64,000 nt of DNA from Gymnothorax reevesii (GCA_029721435.1 CM056573.1:48520501-48584500), one strand, 5' to 3'. Counted from the stretch's first letter, positions 11,275 through 23,012 are shown. Program-made: numbers and translations. The notes: generated from the sequence alone by a model not told the origin.

Positions 11275-12874
11275 CAACCCCAATTCCGAAATAGTTGGGA
11301 CAAAGTGTAAACTGTGAATAAAATCAAAAGGCAATGACTTTCAAATCACACCAGCCAGTATTTTATTTGCAATAAAACAGAGATAACACAGCAAATGTTT
11401 AAACTGAGAAATTTTACAATTTTATCCACAAAATATGCACATTTTAAATTTAATGGCTGCTACAGGTCTCAAAAAAGTTGAGACAAGGGCCTGTTTACCA
11501 TGGTGTAGCATCCCCTCTTCTTTTCAACACAGAGTGGAGGCGTGTGGGCATTGAGGAGACAAGTTTCTTGAGTTTAGCCATTGGAATTTGATTCCACTCT
11601 TGTTTAATACAGGCTTCCAGCTGCTAGAGAGTTTTGGGTCTCCTTTGAAACACTTTTCGTTGAATTATCCACCAAATATTCTCAATCAGTGAAAGATCAG
11701 GACTGCCGGCAGGCCAGTTCAGCGCACTGACTCTTCTACTATGAAGCCATGCTGTTGATATAGCTGCAGTATGTGGTTTTGTGTTGTCCTGCTGAAATAT
11801 ACAAGGCCTTCCCTGGAATAGATGTCATCTGGAGGAGTGTGTATGTTGCTCTAAACCCTTTGTATAACTTACAGCATTCATGGTGCTTTTTAAAACATGT
11901 GAGTGTCCCACCCCATATGCACTAATGCATGCCCATACCATCAGAGATGCTGGCTTTTGAACTGAACGCTGTGAACGAGAGGGCTGGTCTTTTTCCACTT
12001 TAGCCCGGAGGACACAACACCCATGATTTCCAACAAGAAAGTCAAATTTGGACTCGTCTGACTGCAGGACACTTTGTCACTTTGCTACAGTCCATTTTAA
12101 ATGAGCCTTGGCCCACAGAACACGGCAGCGCTTCTGGATCATGCACAACAATGGCTTCCTTCTTGCATGACAGAGTTTTAGGTGGCATCTGTTGAAGGCA
12201 CGGCGGACTGTGTTTACTGACAGTGGTTTCTTGAGGTATTCCTGGGCCCATTTAGTAATGTCAATGACAGAATCATGCCTGTGAGTGATGCAGTGGCGTC
12301 TGAGGGTCCGAAGATCACGGGCACCCAGTAAAGGTCTTCGGCCTTGTTCCTTATGGACAGAGATTTTTCCAGTTTCTCTGAATCTTTTGATGATGTTATG
12401 CACTGTCGATGTTGAGACTTTCAAAGCCTTTGCAATTTGATGTTGAGGAACATTGTTTTTAAAGTATTCCACAATTTTTTTTACGCAAGGCTTCACAGGT
12501 TGGAGAGCCTCTGGCCATCTATATGTGTGAGAGACTCAGCCTCTCTAAGACATCCCTTTTATAGCCAATCATCTTACACACCTGATGCCAGTTAACTTAA
12601 TTACTAGCAACATTCTTTCAGCTGATTCTCTTATATATTAATTGCTTTTTCAGCCCTTTTTGGCCTTTGTCCCAACTTTTTTGACACCTGTTGCAGCCAT
12701 AAAAAAGACATAAGCTCATTTTTTGAATAAAGAGTAAAATTTCTCAGTTTCAACATTTTAAATGTGATTTATGTTCTATTGTAAATAACATTGGCTCATG
12801 TGATCTGAAAGTCATTGCATTTCGATTTTATTCACAATTTACACTTTGTCCCAACTATTTCGGAATTGGGGTTG
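11275..12874 (-). mobile_element. Tc1-like transposon, full length, inside hoxa3 intron
   Basis: The ends are inverted repeats beginning CAACCCCAATTCCGAAATAG and ending with its complement. TA dinucleotides sit at both sides (11273-11274, 12875-12876), the Tc1/mariner target duplication. The inverted similarity runs well inward. Length is exactly 1600 bp, the same as the copy at 38743-40342, which lies in opposite orientation. The transposase runs on the minus strand, opposite to hoxa3. Confidence 0.9.
11500..12496 (-). pseudogene. Tc1-like transposase, dead
   Basis: The minus-strand frame starting near 12496 encodes the N-terminal helix-turn-helix half: [17 protein letters not shown], then RRPLLGARDLRTLRRHC and [15 protein letters not shown]. 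It stops at 12077 where the other copy reads W in [11 protein letters not shown]; here the codon is TGA. Beyond it the catalytic half can still be traced in broken frames, including [12 protein letters not shown] and SPDLSLIEN. The start region is also frameshifted. It cannot make active transposase. Confidence 0.8.
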
Positions 12875-13657
12875 TAATTAGCTCTCACATTTGTGAGACA
12901 ATTAAATTCATACTTAGACAAGCATGTCAATTTCAGCTGAGGAACGATTGAAGTTTTACTGTGATGCATTATCATTTTCAAGTGAATCAGGACGACCTAT
13001 TGGTCATTTTTCCAAGGTAATTTGAACCATAAGCCTATGCACACACAAGCTATCCTACAGAGCAGAATTACCCAGTCATTATTTACAAAATAACAAGTTC
13101 AATGTTAACAAAGTAAAAAATACCGATTGTAGCCTAGCCTACTCTTCACACTGAACATTGTCTATTTACGCTGGACGTCAATATGCAAAGCTATGTGAAA
13201 ATGTGGCCGTGGTGCTGAATCTAAAAACCAAGGATTTATACCCATGACATATGCTAATTTTTACCATTTATTCTACATTGCTACGCTATCATTTTTCAAA
13301 TGCGTTTAGCCTACTGCTATGGTATTTAGCCTACTGCAATGGTTACAGTAGTCATCGGTGCATCACAGATAATAACTTTGGTTAATTTCTAATTTGCTGA
13401 CTTTCCCGAAATGTTTGGCTCATATCCAAAAACAGGTGACAGTAAAGTTTTAGAAACGCTTTGCTTTCAATTGCAGCCTTCATCGCTATTAGGCACTTTG
13501 GTTGGAATCTTTATAATGACTGTTCGATTATTAATTGACGCCACTCTTTGATTATTTTCGACGCAGTTAAATGAAATTTTACATGGGTTATTCTGCTTTT
13601 CAAGATTTGCTGGGAATACGACTTCTGCTTCATGCCATGGTATCGTCTTCCTTTCAG

Positions 13658-14433
13658 CTGATAGTGGTGTTGGAGATGGGAGTCCGCCAGGATCCGCTGC
13701 CTCGAAGAGAGCCCGAACGGCGTACACAAGTGCGCAGCTTGTGGAGCTGGAGAAGGAATTTCATTTTAACCGTTACCTTTGTCGACCTCGGAGGATTGAA
13801 ATGGCTAATTTGCTCAACCTCACCGAAAGACAAATAAAAATCTGGTTCCAGAACCGCAGGATGAAGTACAAAAAGGATAAAAACGTTAAGGGCTCAACGT
13901 CGCCCCCGGGATATCCGTCCCCTCGAAGTCCAGTAACCCAGTGTCCGGTCGGAGGATATCTCGAATCGATGCATTGTCTCGTAAACCGTCTACATTATGA
14001 GCCACATTCACCCAGATCCCAGTCTTCACATGGACCTCAGCAAAACGTATATAATTTGCCAACGTCATATCCGGCGCATGTGAGCTGCTCACCACACAAT
14101 TGCCCGCCTCCGCAAAAGGGATGTGTGGGAGTAGGCGTAGTCACTCCAGAACATCCCCATCAGGGAAGTGTAGAATATGGAAGCCATCTGCAGAGTGGCC
14201 AGTTTTGTGCCGGAGGAGACTACGCAGATTCTGCAGTTAATTCTCAGTCTTCAAGTTTTGATCTGACTCATATTTCGCATCACGTAACATCAAACATGGA
14301 CTATAATGGCGGGAGCACCATAGGAAGCTTCCTCCACCATGGACCATGCGACTCACAATCCTCGTACTCAGAGTTACCTTCTCAATATTCTCAGGAAACC
14401 GTACAGGAAGCGCCCAGATTGACACATCTGTAA
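13658..14433 (+). CDS. hoxa3: Hoxa3, coding exon 2 with homeodomain
   Basis: The acceptor CCTTTCAG ends at 13657; the first two bases complete codon 155 (GCT). Exon 2 carries the homeodomain at about residues 170-229, from [12 protein letters not shown] through [20 protein letters not shown] to [15 protein letters not shown]. Recognition-helix residues W48, F49, N51 and R53 are intact. Two changes from human HOXA3 are visible (VEM to IEM, LSERQ to LTERQ). The tail is Ser/Pro/Tyr/His rich and ends QEAPRLTHL, the Hoxa3-type C-terminus, then TAA. Possible polyadenylation signals lie near 14859-14870. Confidence 0.97.
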
Positions 14434-14677
14434 TGATCGTGTTTCAGAATTGATTGAGTGTATAGGCCTATTCTTTGTCAGTTATCTTACGACTTCAAAG
14501 TCCTCACTCTTGATGGCGTTGTTATAGTCCAGTTATGCACATCATTTAGCTCAAGGAACTGAAGATATGTCTGTTTATTCTAAAAACGTTTTTTTTAAAC
14601 TAAGGTCAATCAGGGTAAATTAACAATGATCAGTCATGTAGCGTAATTTTTATTGTTATTTATACAAGGTAAACTAC

Positions 14678-14681
<4 letters not shown>

Positions 14682-14718
<37 letters not shown>

Positions 14719-14739
14719 TGTGTGTATGTGTGTGTGTGT
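14682..14739. repeat. TG/CA dinucleotide repeat
   Basis: About 29 units of TG with two interruptions, directly after hoxa3 in its presumed 3' UTR. Confidence 0.95.
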
Positions 14740-17700
14740 TTCTTTGTTTGTGTGTGGCGGGACCTATTGATGGTTGATACGTCTAATTATTTTAGCTGTT
14801 TGCATTTTATTTGATTCAGACAAACAGCACAAAAACTGTGTATTATTGCTGCGTTAAGAATAAAATAAAACCCATTAGAAAGCAAGCGAACTTCACACTG
14901 GTCCACGTTCTCGGTGCTCCTCCGCTGGACGAATAGGGAACACAGACTACAGTGACTCGGAGGATGGTTAATGTACAAATTTAATCATGAGACTATGATC
15001 TTGAACAATGCGACCATTTATTTTTCATTCCTTCTCTTTACAAATCCACTTGAAAGCATCACTGAGTGTTTCTGACCTCGTACACTCTGTGCTGCGACAG
15101 AAAAAAAAATAAACACTTGAAAACATCAAAATGTAAGTCACGCGTTGTTTTTGCGCACTAAGGCATGTATATTGTGCTACAAGAGGTAATGAAATTCAGC
15201 TGCTGGGGCAGCCACTTTGTGCTGAACAACAACCACAACAACAACAACATCAACAATAATAATAATAGTGATAATAATAATGATAATAGTGACAGCAGTA
15301 GTGTCATTAAAAATATGTATATCACTTGATGCCGATCCTCGGTGGTCTGTGGATATTTTTCCTGGATAGGCTACATAAAGGCCCGGTCGTGCAATGTGCT
15401 TTGAAATTGTAAAAATGCTGAGGCTAACGAGCGTTTTATTTGTTTTTATTTACGTTTGTCTGTCAGGGAACCCATTTTTCTAATCTTATCACGCCATTGT
15501 GAGATTAATCATTCACACTTTTCAAAAGATGTATTTCGCCGATTTATTTGCTCCCAGGTGCCTGTATTTTCATGGCGGAGCAGATGTTTAATGGCCTCAT
15601 TCCCGTCTGCACTGCGGGCATACCTACTAAAATTAAACTCATGGGACGTCAAATGGTTCCCAGGGAAAAAAATAAATAAATAAAAATAAATAGCAATAGA
15701 CCATTGAAATTTCAAATATAAATGATTTCAAATAGTGTTCAGATTGATTTCGACTGGGCAGTAGTTGAAATGGTGTATAATAGAGTATGTCCTTGAAGTA
15801 ATAATTTAAAAACAGCAATTTAAGGAAAGATTGAGAATAGAATTTAAAAAAAAACTCGCAACAGAGAGGCTTACTCAGCGTTGTAGAAAATTTAGTGGCA
15901 TCAAATGAAATATGTTTTTTTTTTGTTGTTTTTCTTTGTAAGAAAATTGCAATCCTGATACCCGACACCATGTTATTATTATTTAAATGTTAATTGTATC
16001 TACGTTTGTTCTACACTGCATCTATGCAAGTACAATTTGTCTTAGGATTCTTGTTGTATAGTTTTTTTGAAAAAAAATTTTTTTTTGAAAATCAGCTGAA
16101 TTTCTCTGTAAAACAACTGTAGTCAGACATTCCTTACGCATTGTAGTTTTTCTCAGGATTTAGAGGCATTCGTTAAAAATGTATTTATCTGACACAAACC
16201 ACGTATGTCTTCTGTGTGAACATCAAAGGTTACATTTCGTCAATTAAAAATATTAAATGACCCAGTTTGGGTTAATTTTGATTTAAGCGGTTTTTGCTTG
16301 CTGCCGTACATTATAAATTATTTTTAAAAATAAAATGGCGCAGGGACCATTGTTTGTTAGGTTATATTTCTTACAAATGCAGCGATTAATTATACTTACA
16401 ATTTTTTTCCCATCAATGACGTCCTCTTATGTTATTGTTTGAGACGTAATCCTGGTACGGATTGTTTCCCCCTGACATATGGCTTGTAGGTACGAGAAGA
16501 ATAATTGAACCGACATGATTTTCTCCATAAATTAATAGACTAAAATGTAAGCGTAGTAATACAAACTATGAAATATGAAATCCAGAGAATTGTCCTTTTA
16601 TTGTCCTTGGTAGAATTTGGTTCTGGGGGAGAAAAGACATTGTTTTAATCCATGCCAAAAAAAAAAAAAGTGGGACTGAGTGGGATTTTAGCTGAATGCC
16701 AACACCCACTCTCTTCCCGCGCACAAAGCTGGTTTGTAATTGCAAAGCCATCCGTCTTTTTCTCGCCAGCTTGGTATATCCTACACATTTTGCTCATTAT
16801 AAAAAAGCACGGGATTTACGAATGAAAGTGCTGGCGTATTATGTAAAAAATCTAAATGTTGTCCCAACCAAACGCGCAGTTGAAAAATAAAAAGCAAAGC
16901 TGATGAAAAAGGTAATGAAATCCTAGAAAAATAAGAGTATGAAATGAAACTCTTCTTGAAGTATACTGTTGTTCGCCTCTTCCAGGCTTCCAATGATCTA
17001 AGAGAGAGTAGGAAGGTTTAAATGTGGTCTTAGGGCACGAAGCTGTCAGACCTTTAGCGAGTAAGATTGATAGCGCACAGACTTCCACAGCTCTTTGTTT
17101 GGAATATAAGCACTAAACTGCACAAGGCCTACTGCCATTTCTCCATTTGTGCTGAACGACATTAAAATATATCACTTCACAACCACATTGCTTTAAAAAT
17201 ACTTAACGACAATATTAGTTTTCAGAATGTGATTTAATTATCCAGAGGAGTCCAGTTACAGAATACTAATCTATTGAATACAGTAAATCTCACTGTAAAA
17301 AGTTGTAAATGGCAGGGGTCTTTTTCTTTCGATGATTTATTCCATAATACCCTTCTTTTGTACCCACTGTGAATCAAGCATTGAATGTAAACAAAAGACA
17401 AAATGGCTAATCAAAGTCCCAAGTTAGCTCCTATAGTCATTAGCTGGTACAATTTGTTTAAGTGATCATTGTTGTTGTTGTTATTGTTGTTGTTTTTCTC
17501 GTAGTGACATAGCGGGACGGTGTATAGTTTGGAAGAACATTACATTTTCCATCAGATAAATATTTTGTATTTTTTATACCCGCTTGACATTAGTTCGCTG
17601 CAGCACAAATAGAAGTGGAATGATATGCAGCCATGTAGGGTTAACATAAATAAAAATATAGGATTCACATCGTGGCATCGATATTAGACGTGAAGAGAGC

Positions 17701-18077
17701 AACATGACTGCGTGTGCGCGTGTGTGCCAGAATATTTGAATATATTTTAATCTCACAAGAGCATATAATTATACCTCCCTCCTCCTGAGAAGACTCGATT
17801 TGCTGGGTTTTCAGTCGAAACTTTAAAGATTAATGGGTTACTCTGTTAATGTCTGCAGGCGTCATACGTGGGTGTCGGGATGATTTGTGAGGTATGGGGC
17901 ATTCTTCTGACATTCAGAAACAATACACTGAGCACGCATGAGCCCTCGTGGCGGACACACGCACCGACTCAAAAATTTATATTTCATTGCTGTTGAACAG
18001 AAGCGGAAGAAACAGGATAAAATGCGTAAATAAAAACAGCCATGCTCCCAGAATGAGGCGTTCCTTGCTGACTTTTT

Positions 18078-18096
18078 GGATCAATCACACAGACAG
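18078..18096 (-). promoter_or_regulatory. hoxa2: candidate Pbx/Hox site with nearby Meis-like site
   Basis: Read on the minus strand, TGATTGAT (18080-18087) is a consensus Pbx-Hox dimer site; CTGTCT (18091-18096) three bases away is one base from the Meis/Prep consensus CTGTCA. The pair is about 240 bp upstream of the hoxa2 start codon. The function is inferred from motif match only. Confidence 0.3.
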
Positions 18097-18331
18097 TGGC
18101 TTCTTTTGATTATACCCCAAATTGTCATTGGGTAGAGGTAATCATGTGACAAGCAATTCGGTCCAATTTCAACCTTGTCTCCATGAATGCAATAGTTTAA
18201 TAGTAGCGCGGTCCCCACACGGCCGTAATCAGTGATTTAGAAAAAAACACCAGCAGAGATCTTTATGAAATTTCACCTGGGCCACATATTTCAAATAAGA
18301 GCTAAGTTTTCAAGGCTGAAAGGTAGAGGAG

Positions 18332-18695
18332 ATGAATTACGAATTCGAGCGGGAGACTGGTTTTATCAATAGTCAGCCGTCGCTTGCTGAGTGTCTGACA
18401 TCTTTTCCCCCTGTTGGTGATACATTTCAAAGTTCATCAATCAAGAACTCGACGCTTTCACAGTCGACACTGATTCCTCCTCCTTTTGAGCAGACCATTC
18501 CTAGCTTGAACCCCGGCAGCCACCCTCGCCACAGCCGGCCAAAGCAGAGCCTTAATGGCTGCAGCCCGCTGCCAGCCGCGTCTCTTCCGCCGGAGTACCC
18601 CTGGATGAAGGAGAAAAAAGCCTCGAAGAAAAGTCAACTGCCAACTTCTACAGCAACAGCCACAGAACCGGGACCCATTTGTTTTTCGCCGAAAG
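18332..18695 (+). CDS. hoxa2: Hoxa2 homeodomain protein, coding exon 1
   Basis: Hoxa2 is the selector of second-arch and rhombomere 2-3 identity and a nuclear transcription factor. This exon encodes residues 1-121 and one base of codon 122. The N-terminus [20 protein letters not shown] is nearly identical to mammalian Hoxa2, as is the following serine/proline stretch, which fixes both paralogy and start codon. The hexapeptide-type Pbx motif EYPWMK is at residues 88-93. The mammalian alanine run after it is missing, leaving a short Thr/Ala stretch. The donor is CGAAAG/GTAAGA, phase 1. Joined to exon 2 the protein is 364 residues (376 in human). Confidence 0.97.
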
Positions 18696-19231
18696 GTAAG
18701 AGGGGGAAAAAAGGGTGAAAAATGATCAGTCGTCTTGCACAACAATGGCAATGTATTACCAAATATATCCACATTTTAAACTGTGAGTAAAAAAAATCAA
18801 CATTGTTTGGAAATAGATTATAATAGTATTGTAAAAGCGGATTTTATTTAAAGTTTCTAAAAGTTGCAGGATATTTAATGGATTTTCAAAGTGTTCCCAT
18901 GCCGACCGGGGCTAGAGTTTTGATATTTGACAGTAATCAAGAGTGATGGATTGCTGTAGCCCAGCTCGGCAGCTGGTGCATTCATTAGGTTGGAACCAGG
19001 CTGGTGAATGCTTCCATGGCCTTTATCCTGTTTTAAATTTTTGGTCTAAAATTGATATGGCTGGATTTTCACTAACCTTTCTGGGACAAGGAGAGGTAAA
19101 TTTATGCTGAACTGGTGTTGTATGAATGCGGAGTCTTATTTAGACAATGTTTAATAGTAATGGAAAACCAAACACATATCGTTGATTCTTTAATGAAAAT
19201 GTGTGGGTGTTTCTTTGTGTTTCTATTGAAG
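18696..19231 (+). other. hoxa2: hoxa2 intron
   Basis: The intron runs from GTAAGA to TTGAAG, 536 bp in phase 1. It is compact, as in other Hox2 genes, and includes the Meis plus Pbx/Hox motif cluster described separately. Confidence 0.92.
18928..18951 (+). promoter_or_regulatory. hoxa2: candidate intronic rhombomere-4 element (Meis + Pbx/Hox)
   Basis: TGACAG at 18928-18933 is an exact Meis/Prep site and TGATGGAT at 18944-18951 is the exact core of the Hoxb1/Pbx site. They are 10 bp apart with TAATCA between them. Established knowledge: mammalian and chick Hoxa2 introns contain an r4 enhancer built from Prep/Meis and Hox/Pbx sites and driven by Hoxb1. Arrangement and position match, so I infer that this is the fish counterpart. 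Confidence 0.65.
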
Positions 19232-19962
19232 ACTCGCCCGAGATTCCTGAGAGCGGTGGCGGAGCATCTCGTAGGTTGAGAACTGCTTACACGAACACCC
19301 AATTACTGGAGCTGGAGAAGGAATTCCATTTCAACAAGTATCTATGCAGACCGAGGAGGGTTGAGATCGCCGCTTTACTGGATTTAACCGAGAGGCAAGT
19401 TAAAGTATGGTTCCAGAACCGAAGGATGAAGCACAAAAGGCAGACACAGTGTAAGGAGAACCATAACGGGGAAGGAAAATTCAAAAACCTGGAGGACGTA
19501 GTGCACACTGAAGAAAAGTCCTTCTATGAGCAAGCGTTAAACAATGTGTCGGGGGCTCTTTTGGAAAGGGAGAGCTTCTCATTTCAACAGAACTCTTTAA
19601 CTTTACAAGACTCCCTGAATGTACACAATGGCGATTCTCAAAGCCTCGCTGCATCACCGTTGAACAGCAATGACAAAAATCTGAAACATTTTTCAAAACC
19701 GTCACCCACTGTTCCAATCTGCGGGTTAACAATGGGTTCGGATTTTGCATCTGACTTGGACAATGGCTGTTCCTCGGCCCTGGATGTCTCTCCTTTGCAG
19801 GACTTTAACGTTTTTTCAGCAGACTCCTGCCTCCATCTCTCAGAAGCCGCCTCTCCAAGTTTGTCCGAATCTATCGATAGTCCAGTGGACATATCTACGG
19901 ATAGTTTAGATTTTTTCACGGACAGTCTAACAACGATCGATTTACAACACTTGAATTATTGA
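19232..19962 (+). CDS. hoxa2: Hoxa2, coding exon 2 with homeodomain
   Basis: The acceptor TTCTATTGAAG ends at 19231; AC completes codon 122 (GAC). The homeodomain spans about residues 134-193, from [20 protein letters not shown] to [17 protein letters not shown], with the proboscipedia-class [15 protein letters not shown] block. Downstream the conserved Hoxa2 segments GALLERE, NGDSQS, SPVDIS and the terminal [11 protein letters not shown] are present before TGA. An AATAAA signal occurs at 20211-20216. In mouse a Hox-Pbx r4 element also lies within Hoxa2 coding exon 2; I did not locate a counterpart. Confidence 0.97.
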
Positions 19963-20748
19963 TTTAAAAAATTGGACGGAAACAACGCCGTCCTCCTTCC
20001 TAAAAGTGTGTTCTCTTAATGTGACCATTCTCGTTAATGACTTTCTTAGTTTGTTAATCAGGAAGAGGAGAGAGGTAAGGTTGAACTAATGGAAGTAACT
20101 TTTTAATATGTTTCCAAAGCCAATAATGGGGAATGATAAAAGTAGACATGGATAATTGTCGTTTTATTTTTGTATCACTTTCGGGTACAATGTCATAAAT
20201 ATTTTGATAGAATAAATTTTCTACTTGCAACTTTGGTATCGATTGTTTTCTTTAAAGCACTATTTTATGCAGAAAAAAAAGATTTTGTGCATAAAACATC
20301 TCAGAGAAGAGTAAAACAGTTATTTGGAACTATGAAAAATACAGTTTGGAGTATTTTGGACTCAAAATATTTCATTAAAATATTCAGTGCAACAGGTTAA
20401 TCGAAAGAATAGATGCGACAAAAGAAATCACTCAATGCATTTCTTTTCATAGTCCCTAAAAACACTAATAGCCTGCAATTGGAAAAAGGGGAAAGAAGGC
20501 ATTAGCTTGAAGTACGCCATTTCTATAAGAATATTTGGGCGGAAATAACAATGCATTCGAATAAAACAGGCTCGCATATTTATCGCTACACGGCTACGAT
20601 GGCTGTAATGAGGATTGTTCTACGTAGGCCATACGTTTGAGAGCAACTTTTAAGATTTAAATACTTTCACTTGGTAACAGGCAATACTTTGTCACTTTGT
20701 CAAGCGCATATTCAGAAACGCTTTAAGTTACCCGCTGAGTTCGTTAAG

Positions 20749-20751
<3 letters not shown>

Positions 20752-20842
<91 letters not shown>

Positions 20843-20843
20843 A
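20752..20843. repeat. compound (TG)n(TA)n(CA)n microsatellite
   Basis: About 19 TG units run into about 20 TA units and then 6 CA units. The TG and CA arms are complementary around an AT centre, so the tract is self-complementary and could form a hairpin or cruciform. The apparent open frame across it is an artefact. Confidence 0.95.
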
Positions 20844-22216
20844 TTGTGAGCTGCAATATTATATGAAAATAATTGTATACACATTAAAGAAGAGGCTATT
20901 GCGATCTACTGTTGAGGAATAAGCACATACGGGAAATGTGATTCCCCAGCCAAGCACATAAAAAATTTAATCAAAAGGACTTGCAGAAAATTTTCAGACC
21001 ATCTTATATCACCAAAGTGAGCACATGCACGAGGAAAAAATATAAACGGTTCTCCAAATTTAGCCTAGTAATTCAGACACAGCTATTGTATTTGTCTTTC
21101 GTTGTTTATCCACTTTCCAGAACAGGCTCAATGAATTGTAAAAGAGACCTACATAAAAAAGAACGCATTTTTTGCTGTGCACTTTACGTAAGACCAATTT
21201 ATTAAAACATCATTGAATTAAACAATCCAAATGCTAATACAAGGCTGTAGGTTACACAGATAGCTATTTATTGCAGATGTATATGTGCAAAATAATATAT
21301 TTGACAGTATAATCCAAATATTTGGACTTGTCTCCGCTTAGGTATAGCGTAATTTCGTATTGCCAAAATGTTCTGTCTTGAAGTGAGATTTCGCCAGCAG
21401 AAACGTAGTTATTCGACTGGACTGAACGCGCGCTGAAGCTGTAGCAAAGGTTTGATATTCTTTAAAATCTTCGGAAAACACACTTCTTTCCGTATTTACA
21501 AAACAAACTATGGCAGTGATAGCGAGCATCTCGCGGAAAAAAGAAAACAATCTTGCACTCGTATTTTGCGTCGTCCCTATCCAGATAGCAGGAATGCAGG
21601 CAACTCGGATTCATCAAGGGGCTGGAGCTTTGGTATAGTCCGGTCACATCAGCCTTGGTCCGCGGTTCATGTTTTGTAGTTTCTTGTCCGTGTGATGATT
21701 TTGCACTGCTCTTTTTCACATGTCTTTATTTGGTTAATATTCTACTCGAGCATCCCAAATATGTCGTGAGCGCCATTTTATCACGGACCACAGGGCCACA
21801 TGCTCACCAAATCTGGCGCTAGTAGCGCGGACCTCCTCGATGGCAGATTATATTCGTAAAAACTTCACGGTGGTTTGAGCAGCCACTTTTTAGAAGGGCT
21901 GCATCCAACTGCACCGGGAACACGGGAGTAGTGGAGACTACCTCACAATCAATCTGATTAACAGTATGGTAGCCAAACATTTATGTATACCGTGAAAGAC
22001 ATTTTCTGATTGTTTTCACATATGGTGGCACAGAATGTGGAGTTCCATCATTTAGACAACGCTTTCTTTCAAGACCCTGCAGGGGGAAAAAAAAAGGGGG
22101 GGGGGGGGGGGTGGAATCAATCAAACCAGCTTTTGATGAAGGTATAGTCCATTGCCTCTGCCACGAATTCAATAGATGCAGATCATATCATTTTCAGTTA
22201 AGATGATTAGGTCACA

Positions 22217-22222
<6 letters not shown>

Positions 22223-22289
<67 letters not shown>
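22223..22289. repeat. compound (AT)n(GT)n microsatellite
   Basis: About 19 AT units, a short CTAT junction, then about 13 GT units. It lies about 0.95 kb before the hoxa1 start codon. Confidence 0.95.
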
Positions 22290-23012
22290 CGTATAATACA
22301 CTATTGCAGACAGAAATATTTTCGCAGCAGGTAATATTTAATACAGTTTTCAAATATTTCCCACCGACTCAGCAGACATTAAAATCCACAATAAATTTGG
22401 CTTTTTTTTGCCATGTTATCGGTCTCTTAACTTCAAAGATGGCCGTGCAATCCAGTGCCACTTACAAACTCTTTCTTTCCCTCTCCACAGTGAATATGTT
22501 GCGGCAGATATTCTGCAGCACAAGTCGTAGGCTACAAACTTCCATCAAGAGCCACAGGACATCTGATCGAAGATTTGCTTTTGTGTTCTGTAACTCCGTG
22601 ATTGCTTCAGGGCGTTAGTTTGCTGCAGCCACTCATCTCCATGCCAACGCCTGTGAGCACGCATTGAATGAAGTTCGTTTTCCTTCCGCTCTAGAAACGT
22701 GACATTTAGGCTATTTGAGACGACTGAACCTAGATCTAATCAAAAAGTAGTATATCACATTGAAAAAAGCATATACGTGCAGCACAATTTAAAAATGAAT
22801 ATGGGCTATCCTACCTTGTGTTTCGACGATCCGCTGGACCGATTGGTAGTAAGATCACATTTCATATCCATGAGACTTTTGTCGATTCTGTAAAGGGAGC
22901 GCCTTACAATCCATGTGAACTTAGCGAAGTCCACTGTCTTTTGCTTTGCCCATTGTTTGCACCACCAATACATAAGGGCTGATGTGCGGCACCTTGATCG
23001 AGGGGTGTTTGG

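Larger units (their letters stand above)
10282..13657 (+). other. hoxa3: hoxa3 intron with transposon and poly-G tract
   Basis: The intron runs from GTACTG to CTTTCAG, 3376 bp in phase 1. It contains a 20-base G run at 10962-10981 and a 1600-bp Tc1-like element at 11275-12874. The remaining sequence shows no gene. The open frame at 10758-11018 merely spans the G run. Confidence 0.9.
14434..18331 (+). promoter_or_regulatory. hoxa3 3' UTR and hoxa3-hoxa2 intergenic region
   Basis: No open frame in this 3.9 kb resembles a gene. A TG microsatellite occupies 14682-14739 and imperfect CAA/AAT repeats about 15230-15300. No transposon signature is seen, in contrast to both flanks of the cluster. The last few hundred bases before hoxa2 should hold its promoter and proximal hindbrain elements; one candidate site is listed separately. 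Confidence 0.5.
19963..23012 (+). promoter_or_regulatory. hoxa2 3' UTR and hoxa2-hoxa1 intergenic region
   Basis: No gene is supported. Two long dinucleotide tracts (20752-20843, 22223-22289) and a G run at about 22096-22111 interrupt otherwise unique DNA. The stretch at about 21760-21930 is comparatively GC-rich and free of repeats, a candidate conserved noncoding block. ATCAATCA at 22116-22123 is a minus-strand TGATTGAT Pbx-Hox core. In mammals the lncRNA HOTAIRM1 arises between HOXA1 and HOXA2; I see no direct evidence of one here. Confidence 0.4.

Noticed and set aside
20671..20922. 83-codon open frame
   Set aside because: It spans a TG/TA/CA microsatellite and consists largely of CVCV and YIYI repeats.
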